From Caldifarciminota bacterium (GTDB lineage Bacteria > Hydrothermota > Tepidihabitantia > Tepidihabitantales > Tepidihabitantaceae): a stretch of 64,000 bases of DNA. The stretch lies in the NCBI GenBank assembly GCA_026418295.1, contig JAOABP010000001.1:478398-542397 (forward strand). Direction: 5' to 3'. Made by a program: the position numbers and the translations under genes. A model generated the notes under the pieces. It ran no database searches. It saw nothing but the letters and a program-made list of their open reading frames with translations, and was not told the DNA's origin. Shown here in pieces: positions 10,893 to 21,455 of the stretch; position 1 is the first letter of the stretch, and each line of letters begins with the position of its first letter.

Positions 10893-12134
10893 CTATACCT
10901 GGCTGCCATACAGATAGGCATAAACCTTGGCATTGCCAGCCATATTTTCAATCAGACAGAACTCATTGGGCTTGTGCGCCTGACCGGCATTTCTGCCCCA
11001 GACCACCGCCGGAATCCCCTGGCGTCGGAAAAACGCCGCCACCGTGCCGCCCCCGATACCACGAGTAAATGGTTCTTTTTTGTAAACTGTGCGGACCGCC
11101 TCGGCAAGCAGCCGGACAACTGGTGCATCCGGCGGAGTTGGTGGTGCCGCCTGTGCCTGCTGTTCAATATCAACCCTGACTCTTACCTTGAATTCCTGCT
11201 CAATACCGCTGACCACCTCCTTGACCTTCGTCATCACTGATTCCAGTGGATAACAGGGCAGAATCCGCATGTCAAAGTAAAAAACATCCTCTCCGGGAAT
11301 GGTATTGATATTGGGAACGTTGGCTTCCTTTTTCGTCGGCTCAATCGTGGAATAAGGCGGGGAGAAAAGTTCATCCCGGGCATTGAAATGCTCATGCAGC
11401 TCCTGGTCGAGCCGGACTAACAGATAGGCACCAGCTCGATGGGCGTTATTGCCGTGATGTGGTGTCGAGCCGTGTGCCTGCCTGCCATAAGTTGTGAACT
11501 TCAACCAGAGAATCGACTTCTCGGCAATTTCCAGCAGTGTGCCATCTTCGTTTCCTGCATCTGGAACCACTACCAGATCATCCGCTGCGCATAACTGATA
11601 ATTTTTCAGGAGCCAGTCCACCCCGAACTCGGAACCAGTCTCCTCATCTGCTACCAGCATCAGCGCCACCGGGAGACCGGGCACAAGCCCGAGATTCAGC
11701 AGCGCCCGGAGGGCAAAGATTGAAGCTACCATCTCCTGCTGATTATCCTCCACACCGCGACCGTAAATCCGGTCTGCCTCAACCCTCGCCACAAACGGGT
11801 CAGACTGCCATAACTCGCGCGGTCCGGGCGGAACAACATCCAGATGAGTCATCACCCAAAGTACCGGACCGGATTTTTCCCGGGGGAGCCGGACGATCAG
11901 GTTCGGACGATAGCCACAGGGTGCCAGCGGGTCAGGTGCCCGCAACTCCTCAACCGCCAGCCCCCATGACTCCAGCTCATCCCGGAGATAATCGGCCCGC
12001 GCCTTTTCTCCTTCCCCCCCGGACTTCGGACTGATTGCCGGCAGGGCACACAACCGGCTCTGCATTTCAATCATCGCCGGTACCAGACGGTCAATCTCCT
12101 GACAGATCCTTTCAAAAGTTGATTTTTCCCACAT
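10893..12134 (-). CDS. M20 family metallopeptidase/dipeptidase
   Basis: WVMTHLDVVPPG, YGRGVEDNQQ, LVADEETGSEFG, GRQAHGSTPHHGNNAH. Confidence 0.88.
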   Translation of the reverse strand: MWEKSTFERICQEIDRLVPAMIEMQSRLCALPAISPKSGGEGEKARADYLRDELESWGLAVEELRAPDPLAPCGYRPNLIVRLPREKSGPVLWVMTHLDVVPPGPRELWQSDPFVARVEADRIYGRGVEDNQQEMVASIFALRALLNLGLVPGLPVALMLVADEETGSEFGVDWLLKNYQLCAADDLVVVPDAGNEDGTLLEIAEKSILWLKFTTYGRQAHGSTPHHGNNAHRAGAYLLVRLDQELHEHFNARDELFSPPYSTIEPTKKEANVPNINTIPGEDVFYFDMRILPCYPLESVMTKVKEVVSGIEQEFKVRVRVDIEQQAQAAPPTPPDAPVVRLLAEAVRTVYKKEPFTRGIGGGTVAAFFRRQGIPAVVWGRNAGQAHKPNEFCLIENMAGNAKVYAYLYGSQV

Positions 12135-12185
12135 TGAATAATAATAACGAGCAAAAAAAGATGGTCAAAATTGGCACTGCCCTGA

Positions 12186-12214
12186 TTGACTGACCTGATG
12201 CCAACGGATAACAT
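12186..12214 (+). promoter_or_regulatory. Promoter TTGACT-N17-TAACAT, 5 nt before GTG 12220
   Basis: Read directly; the alternative ATG at 12218 is followed at once by TGA. Confidence 0.5.
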
Positions 12215-12219
12215 TTAAT

Positions 12220-14721
12220 GTGAGTACGACCCTCAGCAACCTGATCCTCTGCCTGTTTGTGACCGCCGGAAATCAATTTCCCGGTTCAATTGCTGACACA
12301 ATTAAAATCAGCCGGTGGCTGGTCTGCGGTCCCTTCTCGGTAGGCACAAGGGAAGGCATTACTGAAGTAGTTGGGGACCCGAGCCAGCTGAATCCGGTCG
12401 CCGGCGAATCCCTGCCATCCGGACTGGTTTCGGGGGGAGCTGCCATCTGGCGTGAAGTAACCGCTGACGCCGATGGCTGGTTCAGCACCGATTATCCGGA
12501 TGTGCAGTGGGATACGATTCAGAACTATTATGGTATCAGCGGTCTGGTCGCTCTCGGCTACGCCTATGCTGAATTCTATTCTTCCCGGCAGTCGCGGGCG
12601 CTGGCAGCAGCCACGAGAACCGGCAGCTTCCTGCTCAATGGCAGAAATTACCTGGGTGATGTTTACGGGAACAACTGGTTTCTCACGCCAGTAATCATTG
12701 ATTCCGGCATCAACCGGGTCATCCTGCGCCTCTCCGGCTATGGAGATCAGCGGGTGCGATTTATGCTTCTCCCTGCGCCCGCTCCGCTGATCCCAGTAAC
12801 TCAGGATATCACCGCTCCGGATCTGATCGCCGACTCGGCACTGACCGGCTGGCTCGGCATCCCGCTCCTCAACACAACCGCGGAAATGCTCTATCGTGTA
12901 AAACTGAAAATGAAAATCGACACCTTTCTGATCGCCGATACGATTATTGACCGGATTCCGGCTCTGGGTGTTAAAAAACCGGCGATCTTCGTTCATACCC
13001 CAGTTCTCCCGTATGAAAGCACGGGCTATAAAATGGTTCTCACTGTCGGATACCAAGATTTTGAGTTCTCAGATACGATCCTTTTACGCTCCCGGCGGAT
13101 CAACCAGCCACACAAACGGACCTTTGTATCTCAAATCGACTCCTCGTGTCAGTACTACGCAATTCTTTATCCCGCAAATTATGACCCGTCACAAAACTAC
13201 GGATTAATTCTCTCACTGCACGGTGCAGGCGTTGAAGCAAGCGGACTGGCAGAATGTTTCCAGCCCAAGGACTGGGCATTTGTTGTCTGTCCGACCAATC
13301 GCCGACCATACGGGTTTGACTGGCAGGACTGGGGAAGGCTGGATGCCCTTGAAGTGCTGAAGGAGGTCTGCAGCTCGCTGCCGGTTGATTTGGACCGTAT
13401 CTATCTTACCGGTCACTCAATGGGCGGCCACGGAACCTGGCATATCGGTCTGACCCATCCGGATCTTTTTGCTGCAATTGCACCGGCAGCCGGCTGGCCC
13501 TCTTTTCCGCTTTATGTCCCCAATTTCCTGCAGCGGAGCGTTATCTTTGCAGAACCATCAAAACTGGCACTCCGGGAAATGGCTGCACGACCGGACAACA
13601 CACCGGCATTTATAGAAAATGCCTGCAATCTGCCGGTATTCATCCTTCACGGCGGTGAGGACGACAATGTACCGCCAATCCATGGCAGAACATTCGCACT
13701 CTGGCTTAGAAGTCTGGGATATGAGTATGTCTATAAGGAAGTTCCGGGTGTGAAACACTGGTGGAACTATCCTGACGGCACGGTCTGCGTAGACGATGAA
13801 CAACTGATGACTTTTCTGAAAAACAGAAAAAGGCAGAACACTCCCGGGCACATCCGTTTCCGGACCGCAGACATCAATCAGTCAGGAAAAGCCTACTGGG
13901 TAAAAATTGACCGGGTGGCGGTTGTGGGCCGCGATGCATTCATCGAAGCAACGCTGAGCGACTCAACCCTCAAAATCTCCACTGTTAACATTACCCAGCT
14001 GACGATTGATCAGGAAAGGCTGAAAATAGCCGGCAGCCTGCTCCGGCTGAAAATCGATGGCCAGGAATTAGATCTGCCTTTTTCCGGCAAAGATATCACT
14101 CTGCACCGGGATAAGAACGGCTGGCGCCCAGGAGCATACCGAAAAGGCACAGCCATTACTAAAAGACCCGGGCTTTATGGCCCAGCAAAACAGGTACTTT
14201 TTTCTCCGTTTGCAATTGTTTACGGTACCCAAGATCCCAACCTGACGCCGTTTTTGCACCACAGCGCAGTTCAGGAAGGATTGCGCTGGTGGCTCATCGC
14301 CAACGGAACAACTGAAATTTACGCCGATACTGAACATCTGCCACTAAATCGCAATATTGTACTCTTGGGCAGCAGTGAAGATAATATCCAAACCGCCAGA
14401 ATTGCCCGCAGTCTGCCGATTCGAATCCACCAGGGGAGGATGCTGTGTAACCGAGTTGACCTGGGAGAAAGTCTGGCTGCGATCATCACCTATCCCAATC
14501 CTCTGAATCCCCAGCGACTCGTTCTATGCCGTTTTGGCACCGATTCCTCCACCACAAAACTCTCCCTTTTCTGGAATCTGATTGGTTCCGGCACTGCCAT
14601 TCCCGATTTCATGATTTTTGACCACCGGGTCCGCAGGTTCGGATGGAAAGGTGTCCGGGCTGCTGGGTTTTTTTCGTCCGACTGGCAGATTGAACCGGCC
14701 TCCTGCTTTGTCGAAAAGTGA
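12220..14721 (+). CDS. Secreted alpha/beta hydrolase, prolyl-oligopeptidase/esterase-like
   Basis: GLILSLHGAGVEASG, LTGHSMGGHGTWHIGLTHPDLFAAIAP (nucleophile elbow GHSMG), VFILHGGEDDNVPP, GVKHWW. Confidence 0.8.
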   Translation: MSTTLSNLILCLFVTAGNQFPGSIADTIKISRWLVCGPFSVGTREGITEVVGDPSQLNPVAGESLPSGLVSGGAAIWREVTADADGWFSTDYPDVQWDTIQNYYGISGLVALGYAYAEFYSSRQSRALAAATRTGSFLLNGRNYLGDVYGNNWFLTPVIIDSGINRVILRLSGYGDQRVRFMLLPAPAPLIPVTQDITAPDLIADSALTGWLGIPLLNTTAEMLYRVKLKMKIDTFLIADTIIDRIPALGVKKPAIFVHTPVLPYESTGYKMVLTVGYQDFEFSDTILLRSRRINQPHKRTFVSQIDSSCQYYAILYPANYDPSQNYGLILSLHGAGVEASGLAECFQPKDWAFVVCPTNRRPYGFDWQDWGRLDALEVLKEVCSSLPVDLDRIYLTGHSMGGHGTWHIGLTHPDLFAAIAPAAGWPSFPLYVPNFLQRSVIFAEPSKLALREMAARPDNTPAFIENACNLPVFILHGGEDDNVPPIHGRTFALWLRSLGYEYVYKEVPGVKHWWNYPDGTVCVDDEQLMTFLKNRKRQNTPGHIRFRTADINQSGKAYWVKIDRVAVVGRDAFIEATLSDSTLKISTVNITQLTIDQERLKIAGSLLRLKIDGQELDLPFSGKDITLHRDKNGWRPGAYRKGTAITKRPGLYGPAKQVLFSPFAIVYGTQDPNLTPFLHHSAVQEGLRWWLIANGTTEIYADTEHLPLNRNIVLLGSSEDNIQTARIARSLPIRIHQGRMLCNRVDLGESLAAIITYPNPLNPQRLVLCRFGTDSSTTKLSLFWNLIGSGTAIPDFMIFDHRVRRFGWKGVRAAGFFSSDWQIEPASCFVEK

Positions 14722-15599
14722 AAGTAATCAGACTCCATTCCCCGGCTAAAATCAATCTCGGACTCTGGGTCGGGAGAAAAAGAGCTGATGGCTACCATGA
14801 ACTGGTAACGATCATGGTACCGCTGGAATTCGGAGATCGGGTACGGCTTGAAAAGACCCGCAGTGGAATTTGCGTAAAAACTACCGGCATCAATCTTAAC
14901 ATTCCGGAAAGAGCCAATCTGGCTTATCGGGCCGCCGGACTTTTTTTTACAGCAACCGGAATCACCGGCGGCTGCAAAATTTTCATTGATAAAAATATCC
15001 CCCCAGGAGGAGGACTGGGAGGCGGATCCTCCAATGCTGCTACGGTTCTGCTCGGACTGAATTATCTTTTTGACCACCCGCTCAACCTCACTCAGCTTAA
15101 TCAACTTGCCCGGGAACTGGGAAGTGATGTCCCATTCTTCCTTCAACCTAAACCTTGCGTCGCCCGGGGGCGAGGAGAGAAACTCCGACCGATCACCCTC
15201 CCGGCACTCCGAATTGTCCTCTATTACCCGGGATTCGGAATCTCAACCCGCTGGGCGTATGACAGACTGGACCGGCTGAAGAAAAAATTGACAACCTGGA
15301 GGTTTTGCCCTAAAATTATAGCCTTAAAATTAAGGCGTAAAGAGCCGGCAGGACTGGCAGAACTGATCAGAAACAGCTTTGAAACGGTAGTGTTCCGCCG
15401 GTATCCAGAACTGGCAAAGATAAAGAAACAGTTACTGGAAAGTGGAATGGTGGCTGCCGGTCTCACCGGCTCCGGCAGTACGGTCTATGGGTTGCAATAT
15501 GCAACCGACCCGATGGCCGAATGGTTGCATTCTGGGTCCCCCTGGATTATAACCCGCTATAGACCGTCAACACTGTCCGGCGCCGGAACGACATTATGA
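14718..15599 (+). CDS. ispE: 4-diphosphocytidyl-2-C-methyl-D-erythritol kinase
   Basis: SPAKINLGLWVGRKRADGYHEL and PPGGGLGGGSSNAATVL. Confidence 0.93.
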   Translation: MKVIRLHSPAKINLGLWVGRKRADGYHELVTIMVPLEFGDRVRLEKTRSGICVKTTGINLNIPERANLAYRAAGLFFTATGITGGCKIFIDKNIPPGGGLGGGSSNAATVLLGLNYLFDHPLNLTQLNQLARELGSDVPFFLQPKPCVARGRGEKLRPITLPALRIVLYYPGFGISTRWAYDRLDRLKKKLTTWRFCPKIIALKLRRKEPAGLAELIRNSFETVVFRRYPELAKIKKQLLESGMVAAGLTGSGSTVYGLQYATDPMAEWLHSGSPWIITRYRPSTLSGAGTTL

Positions 15600-15602
15600 A
15601 TT

Positions 15603-15675
15603 TGGGGCGTCGTCTAATCTGGCAGGACACAGGACTTTGGATCCTGTCGTGGAGGTTCAAATCCCCCCGCCCCAG
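15603..15675 (+). tRNA. tRNA-Gln (TTG)
   Basis: Acceptor TGGGGCG/CGCCCCA; anticodon stem-loop CAGGA-CTTTGGA-TCCTG; T-loop GGTTCAAATCC. Confidence 0.95.
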
Positions 15676-15704
15676 TGCTGATCGAGGCGGAAATGGAGCA
15701 GAAA

Positions 15705-16649
15705 ATGAATGGTAAGGAACTGAAGCTTTTTTCCGGGCGGGCAAATCGACCGCTCGCAGAAAAAATTGCCCAACGGCTTGAGGTTCCCTTAGGCAATGCT
15801 GAAATATCAAATTTTGCCGATGGTGAAATCCGAATCAGTATCAACGAAAATGTCCGGGGGGAAGATGTATTCATAGTCCAGCCCACTCCACCGCCAGCCG
15901 ATAATCTGCTGGAATTACTGCTGATGATTGATGCACTGAAGCGGGCTTCTGCCCGGCGTATTACAGCGGTAATTCCCTACTACGGCTATGCGCGCCAGGA
16001 TCGCAAGGACCGCCCCCGAGTACCACTTTCTGCCAAGCTGATTGCCAATCTCCTGACCCGTGCCGGCGTCGACCGGATTCTGACTATTGATCTGCATGCG
16101 GAACAGATTCAGGCATTCTTTGACATACCGGTTGATCATCTTTATGCAACACCGGTACTGGTAGAATACCACCGTCAGTTTGCTGACAACCTAGTTGTCG
16201 TCGCACCAGACACCGGTCGGGCAAACCGGGCACGCGGTTTTGCCCAGCGTCTGGGGAAGGATACGCCGATTGCAATAATCGATAAGCGCCGGACTGCACC
16301 CAATCAGGTTGAGGCCTTGCGGGTGGTAGGCGAGGTTGAAGGGCTGGATGCGTTGATTTTTGATGACATGATTGATACTGGTGGCACCCTGATCCGGGCG
16401 GCCGAAGCACTGGTCAAAGCAGGAGCACGGAATGTCCGGGCTACCGCTACCCATGGGATATTTTCCGGTGATGCGGTGTACCACCTGGCGCAATCACCGA
16501 TCACGGAAATAATAATCACCGACACAATCCTGCAACCCGCAGCCAAGTCCCATCCGAAAATCAAGGTATTGACCATCTCCGCCCTTCTGGCTGAAGCCAT
16601 CTTCCGCATCCACCGGGAAGAGTCGGTAAGTTCATTGTTTATTGATTAA
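15705..16649 (+). CDS. prs: Ribose-phosphate pyrophosphokinase
   Basis: FSGRANRPLAEKIAQRL, NENVRGEDVFIVQPT, YYGYARQDRKDRPR, DDMIDTGGTL. Start moved from 15675 (inside the tRNA) to ATG 15705. Confidence 0.95.
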   Translation: MNGKELKLFSGRANRPLAEKIAQRLEVPLGNAEISNFADGEIRISINENVRGEDVFIVQPTPPPADNLLELLLMIDALKRASARRITAVIPYYGYARQDRKDRPRVPLSAKLIANLLTRAGVDRILTIDLHAEQIQAFFDIPVDHLYATPVLVEYHRQFADNLVVVAPDTGRANRARGFAQRLGKDTPIAIIDKRRTAPNQVEALRVVGEVEGLDALIFDDMIDTGGTLIRAAEALVKAGARNVRATATHGIFSGDAVYHLAQSPITEIIITDTILQPAAKSHPKIKVLTISALLAEAIFRIHREESVSSLFID

Positions 16650-16661
16650 AAAAGGAGAGTT

Positions 16662-17354
16662 ATGGCACAAATTAAAGCAAGTATCAGAACCGAAACCGGA
16701 AAATCAAAAATTAGAAAACTCCGCCGTGCCGGGATACTGCCGGCGGTAATGTATGGACACGGTGATCCGTCAGTCATGCTTTCCCTCTCTGCCCATGAGT
16801 TCATGATGCTCCTGAAGGAACTGAAGGGTCATGCGCCGATTGTTGATGTTGTCATTGACGGACAGGGGACGACCCGCTGTGTTATCAAGACGATCCAGCG
16901 TAATCCGATTGACGGTTCATTTCTGCATGTAGATTTTCAGAAAGTACATCTCCACGAAAAGATCACAATGAATGTCCCGGTCATTCTTCACGGAACTGCT
17001 GAAGGTGTAAAACAGGGCGGCATGCTCGAACTGTTGTTGCGTGAAATTCCGGTGCGCGCCACAATTGACAGGATACCGGAACATATTGACATCGACATTA
17101 CTCATCTGAAAATGGGACATAGCATTCACATCTCCGACCTGAAGTATCCGGAAATCGAATTTGCGCTCCCGCCGGAATCGGCAATTGTCACAATCCTGAC
17201 GCCACGCAAACTGGCGGCTGCTGCCGAAGCAACCACACCTCAGCCGGAGACCACGGCTGAACCAGAAGTCATCAAGGAAAAGAAAAAGGAAGAAGCGGGC
17301 AGCGAAGAAGGTAAGACAGAAGCAGAAGCCAAGAAGAAAGAAGAGAAAAAATAG
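16662..17354 (+). CDS. rplY: 50S ribosomal protein L25/Ctc
   Basis: KIRKLRRAGILPAVMYGHGD, LHVDFQKVHLHEKITMNVPVIL; charged K/E C-terminal tail. Confidence 0.93.
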   Translation: MAQIKASIRTETGKSKIRKLRRAGILPAVMYGHGDPSVMLSLSAHEFMMLLKELKGHAPIVDVVIDGQGTTRCVIKTIQRNPIDGSFLHVDFQKVHLHEKITMNVPVILHGTAEGVKQGGMLELLLREIPVRATIDRIPEHIDIDITHLKMGHSIHISDLKYPEIEFALPPESAIVTILTPRKLAAAAEATTPQPETTAEPEVIKEKKKEEAGSEEGKTEAEAKKKEEKK

Positions 17355-17355
17355 C

Positions 17356-17946
17356 ATGACCATTTTCGGACTGGGGAACCCCGGACCTCGATACGCTCAT
17401 ACCCGGCACAATGTCGGTTTTCTGGTCGTTGATACAATCGCCCACCGGCTTGGCATCCGGTTTCATCATCTCCCCGGAAGCCTTGTGGGACGAACGGTTA
17501 TTGACACCCGGCCTCTTACTCTGGTCAAACCACTTCTGTTCATGAACAACTCCGGTGTCGTCGTTAAGGAACATCTTGCCCGAAATCCGGATCATTTTCT
17601 CGTAGTGGTTGACGATATTGCCCTGCCGTTCGGAACCCTGAGGCTGCGTCCCAAGGGTTCTGACGGTGGACACAAAGGACTGGCCTCGATCATCTTTCAT
17701 CTGGAGACTGATAACTTTCCCCGCCTGCGTATCGGCATCGGCAGTCCCGACGGCGTTGAGACGGCTGAATATGTCCTCTCACCCTGGACAGACGAAGAAA
17801 CAAGGCAGTTACCTGAAGTGCTAAACCGTGCAGCTGAGGCCTGTCTGTTCGTCCTCAAGCACGGTCTGGAAATGGCGATGAACCGCTTTAACACATCAAC
17901 CCGGAACTCTACCGTACCCCCCACAGAAAGGATGGTATCCCAGTGA
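17356..17946 (+). CDS. pth: Peptidyl-tRNA hydrolase
   Basis: GLGNPGPRYAHTRHNVGF, KPLLFMNNSG, VVDDIALPFGTLRLRPKGSDGGHKGL. Confidence 0.95.
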   Translation: MTIFGLGNPGPRYAHTRHNVGFLVVDTIAHRLGIRFHHLPGSLVGRTVIDTRPLTLVKPLLFMNNSGVVVKEHLARNPDHFLVVVDDIALPFGTLRLRPKGSDGGHKGLASIIFHLETDNFPRLRIGIGSPDGVETAEYVLSPWTDEETRQLPEVLNRAAEACLFVLKHGLEMAMNRFNTSTRNSTVPPTERMVSQ

Positions 17947-18995
17947 AGGTCGGACTGGTAGGTCTGCCCAATGTGGGCAAAAGTTCACTTTTCAATCTGC
18001 TAACCGGTGCGGGCGCCCGGGTCGATCTTTTCCCCTTTACTACAATTGAGAAAAATGTCGGTATTGTTGCCGTACCCGATGAGCGGTTAAAACGGATCGC
18101 TGAGGTCATCAAGCCGAAGAAAGTAACTCCGGCCCACATCGAGTTTGTCGACATCGCCGGACTGGTAAAAGGTGCCAGTTCAGGCGAAGGACTGGGAAAC
18201 AGATTTCTTGCCCATATCCGTGAGGTAGACCTGCTGCTTCATCTTGTCCGCAATTTCTCTACTCCTGACATTCCGCACATCCTTGACTCAATCGATCCGG
18301 ACCGGGATATGGAAATTGTCGAGTCCGAACTGGCAATCGCTGACCTCACCGTCGTGGAAAAAAGACTGGCATCGGCAGTAAAAGAACCGGAGAGTCCTCA
18401 CAAGCACCACCTGATTTCCGCCCTGAAGAAACTGGACGCCGCGCTTCAGCGCTCGTTTCAGCCTCCGGATCTTACACCGGAAGAAAAGCATACAGTCCGA
18501 GATCTCTCTCTCTTCGTGCTGAAACCGGTCCTCTATGTACTGAACTGTTCTGATGCTGAACCGGCAGATATTAACCACTTTCCCAAGCTTGCCCGCCGTC
18601 AGCCGATCCTGTTTTCCGCACTGCTGGAACAGGTGCTGGCAGATCTTCCTGAAACTGACCGGCGGGAAATGCGCCTCAGCCTCAATCTTCATCCCGAAGG
18701 ACCGGGGGCGATTGTGAGTGCCTGTTTTACCACCCTGAATCTCCGCCGATTCTACACTGTGAAGGGAGAAGAAACCCGCGCCTGGTCGGCGCCGGCGGGC
18801 ACTACGGCACTTGATGCTGCCTACATGATACATTCTGACATTGGCAGCGGCTTTATCAAAGCAGAAGTAGTCAACTGGCAGGACCTGATTACCGCCGGCA
18901 GTTTTCTGGCTGCTCATAATACCGGCAAGGTAAAAATTGAGGGTAAAAGCTATCTGATTCAGGATGGCGATGTCCTCTTGATCAGATTCAAATAA
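17943..18995 (+). CDS. ychF: Redox-regulated ATPase YchF (OLA1 family)
   Basis: VGLPNVGKSSLFNLLTGAGA, PFTTIEKNVG, VDIAGLVKGASSGEGLGNRFLAHIREVD. Confidence 0.96.
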   Translation: MKVGLVGLPNVGKSSLFNLLTGAGARVDLFPFTTIEKNVGIVAVPDERLKRIAEVIKPKKVTPAHIEFVDIAGLVKGASSGEGLGNRFLAHIREVDLLLHLVRNFSTPDIPHILDSIDPDRDMEIVESELAIADLTVVEKRLASAVKEPESPHKHHLISALKKLDAALQRSFQPPDLTPEEKHTVRDLSLFVLKPVLYVLNCSDAEPADINHFPKLARRQPILFSALLEQVLADLPETDRREMRLSLNLHPEGPGAIVSACFTTLNLRRFYTVKGEETRAWSAPAGTTALDAAYMIHSDIGSGFIKAEVVNWQDLITAGSFLAAHNTGKVKIEGKSYLIQDGDVLLIRFK

Positions 18996-19008
18996 GAAAG
19001 GAGGATCG

Positions 19009-19347
19009 ATGAACCAATATGAATTGGCAGCAATAATTGACGGCAATCTGAATGAAGAGTCTGTAATTAGAATCCGTCAAGAGCTGGAACAGTTGCTGAA
19101 AAACCATGGAGGCAGTGTGCTTGACGCCAGAACTGAACGCCGCGCCTTCGCTTATCCCATCCGGAAGCAGCGTGAAGGCACATATATTTTCATCAACTTC
19201 CAGTCCCCCCCCACTACTCCGGAAAACCTCCGGCGCGACCTGCTGCATCGAGAAGAATTACTGCGGCTAGCAATCTTTAGGCTGCCCCAGCGGAAGACAA
19301 CTGAACCAGCGCATAACGAAGCACCTACCCCGACATCAACAGTATGA
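19009..19347 (+). CDS. rpsF: 30S ribosomal protein S6
   Basis: YELAAIIDGNLNEE...LDARTERRAFAYPIRKQREGTYIFINF; SD AAAGGAGG. Confidence 0.9.
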   Translation: MNQYELAAIIDGNLNEESVIRIRQELEQLLKNHGGSVLDARTERRAFAYPIRKQREGTYIFINFQSPPTTPENLRRDLLHREELLRLAIFRLPQRKTTEPAHNEAPTPTSTV

Positions 19348-19850
19348 GTATGAACGATCAGAAACCAGGTGCTGCAAATTCATCCCGGGGCGAAGGTTTG
19401 TCGGGTCCGGGACTTCGTCTTGCCTATCTGAATAACGTTGTGGTTATGGGACGGCTGGTTGCCGACCCGGACATCCGTTACACTCCCAAGGGAACTCCGC
19501 ACTGCACCTTCCGGATCGCGGTCAACCGACGATTCAAAGACCAGACCAGCAATGAGTGGCGGGAAGACACTTACTTTTTTACTGTCAGCAGCTGGGGACC
19601 GCTGGCAGACCGGCTCTCTGACCGGCTGAAAAAAGGCTCGGCGGTCCTAGTCCAGGGTGAACTGCGGTCTCGCTCCTGGGAAACTCAAACTGGCGAAAAA
19701 CGGAGCCTAGTAGAGATCCACGGCCGAAGCATTCAACTGCTTGACCGGGGTGCCCCGATTGAGCTTGAAACGGCTGAACCGGAAGCAGACCTGCCCCCCG
19801 ATGAGGAAACTGATATCACCAAGGATCAGCTCGATGACATACCGTTTTAA
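19344..19850 (+). CDS. ssb: Single-stranded DNA-binding protein
   Basis: NNVVVMGRLVADPDIRYTPKGTPHCTFRIAVNR; acidic DDIPF C-terminus. Confidence 0.95.
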   Translation: MSMNDQKPGAANSSRGEGLSGPGLRLAYLNNVVVMGRLVADPDIRYTPKGTPHCTFRIAVNRRFKDQTSNEWREDTYFFTVSSWGPLADRLSDRLKKGSAVLVQGELRSRSWETQTGEKRSLVEIHGRSIQLLDRGAPIELETAEPEADLPPDEETDITKDQLDDIPF

Positions 19851-19867
19851 CCCCAACTCGGCAGAAT

Positions 19868-19896
19868 TTGACAAAGGGTAAACTTTTTGTTATAAG
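19868..19896 (+). promoter_or_regulatory. Promoter TTGACA-N17-TATAAG of rplM operon
   Basis: -10 ends 10 nt before ATG 19907; no SD. Confidence 0.65.
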
Positions 19897-19906
19897 TTTT
19901 GATACA

Positions 19907-20341
19907 ATGAAAATATACGTAGCTAAAAAGGAAAAAGTAAAAGGTGAGTGGTATCTGATCGATGCCCGGGACCAGATTCTTGGCCGGCTTGCAAGCCGGA
20001 TCGCACGGCTTTTAATGGGCAAGCACCGGCCAACCTATACGCCTCATGTCGATGCAGGAGATCATGTTGTCGTTATCAACGCCGGTGCTATCCGTGTAAC
20101 GGGAAACAAATATGAGGATAAGATTTATTACCGGCATATCAACACCAAGCCGGGGCATCTGAAACAGATTACTTACCGCCAGATGGTGGAACGATTCCCC
20201 ACCCGACCATTAAAACTGGCGGTACTGCGCATGCTGCCGAAAAACCGCCTTCAGGCACGGCGCATTCGCCGACTTCATATTTATTTGGGCTCCGATCATA
20301 AGCATCAGGCGCAGAAACTTGTGCCCGTAGAAATAGAGTAA
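19907..20341 (+). CDS. rplM: 50S ribosomal protein L13
   Basis: GEWYLIDARDQILGRLASRIARLLMGKHRPTYTPHVDAGDHVVVINA. The track start 19868 (TTG) is the -35 box. Confidence 0.95.
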   Translation: MKIYVAKKEKVKGEWYLIDARDQILGRLASRIARLLMGKHRPTYTPHVDAGDHVVVINAGAIRVTGNKYEDKIYYRHINTKPGHLKQITYRQMVERFPTRPLKLAVLRMLPKNRLQARRIRRLHIYLGSDHKHQAQKLVPVEIE

Positions 20342-20344
20342 AAT

Positions 20345-20734
20345 ATGGATTCAAACACTTATTTTGCAACTGGCTCGCGCAAAACCGCCACCGCCAAAGT
20401 ATGGCTAATTTCTGGAGAAACTGAGCATACGGTAAATGGCCGGTCGCTGCTGAGCTATTTCGGCCGGGAGGACCTGGTAAAAGTTGCTCTGACCCCGCTG
20501 CAAGTGACGGGGATAACCAGTTTTGGTGTACGCAGCGTGGTCGCTGGCGGCGGACTGTCAGCTCAGGCGGCTGCGGTTTCCCTGGGCATCGCTCGTGCCC
20601 TTTTGCGGTTTAACCCCGAACTCAGGGGAACATTAAAGGCAGCGGACCTCCTGAAACGGGATCCGCGGGAAAAGGAAAGAATGAAATACGGACTGGCAAA
20701 AAGAAGGAAGCGGTTCCAGTGGACCAAACGTTAA
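20345..20734 (+). CDS. rpsI: 30S ribosomal protein S9
   Basis: [57 protein letters not shown]. Confidence 0.95.
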   Translation: MDSNTYFATGSRKTATAKVWLISGETEHTVNGRSLLSYFGREDLVKVALTPLQVTGITSFGVRSVVAGGGLSAQAAAVSLGIARALLRFNPELRGTLKAADLLKRDPREKERMKYGLAKRRKRFQWTKR

Positions 20735-21453
20735 CCATCAAACAACTATTGGAAGCCGGGTTACATTTCGGGCACCATGCCCGGCGCTGGAATCCGAAGA
20801 TGAAACCGTACATCTTCGGCAAGCGGAATGGCATCTTCATTATCGACCTCGAAAAGACGCTCGAACGGCTGACCGTTGCCTATAATGCGGCGCGTTCCAT
20901 TACCGAATCTGGAAAAGATATAATTTTTGTCGGAACAAAACAACAGGCAAGACCGATTATTGAGGAGGAGGCACGGCGCTGTGGCGCTCCGTTCGTTACC
21001 GTGCGCTGGGTAGGTGGACTGCTGACCAATTTCAATGTTGTCTCCACCAGAATTACCCGGCTGGCAGAACTGGAGCGCATCCTCAGTAATACCCAGTTGG
21101 CCGCTCCGAAAAAAGAGACCCTGCGACTGCAGCGGGAATACCGGACACTTTCCAAGCTGTTCAACGGTCTGCAGCAGCTGGATCGGCTGCCCGGAGCAAT
21201 TTATGTGGTTGATCCAGTCCGGGAAGCAACAGCGGTGGCTGAAGCCCGGAGGATGAAAATTCCGGTCATTGCCCTGATCGATACTAATGGCAATCCGGAA
21301 CTCATCGACTATCCAATCCCGGGAAATGATGATGCCCTTCGGTCGATCCGCCTGGTCACGAGTCATATTGCCAGTGCGGTAATGGAAGGCAAGAAGCAGT
21401 TTGAAACTGAAGTCGAAGAAAAAACTGAGGCTAAGGCAGATAAGGAAGGATAA
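20719..21453 (+). CDS. rpsB: 30S ribosomal protein S2
   Basis: [44 protein letters not shown] start overlaps rpsI. Confidence 0.96.
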   Translation: MDQTLTIKQLLEAGLHFGHHARRWNPKMKPYIFGKRNGIFIIDLEKTLERLTVAYNAARSITESGKDIIFVGTKQQARPIIEEEARRCGAPFVTVRWVGGLLTNFNVVSTRITRLAELERILSNTQLAAPKKETLRLQREYRTLSKLFNGLQQLDRLPGAIYVVDPVREATAVAEARRMKIPVIALIDTNGNPELIDYPIPGNDDALRSIRLVTSHIASAVMEGKKQFETEVEEKTEAKADKEG

Positions 21454-21455
21454 CC

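Noticed and set aside
14490-15146. 218-aa reverse ORF across the 12220 hydrolase / ispE junction
   Set aside because: Overlaps two well-supported genes; no homology signal.
19868-19906. ORF-track N-terminal extension of rplM
   Set aside because: The proposed TTG start is the -35 hexamer; L13 homology begins at ATG 19907.
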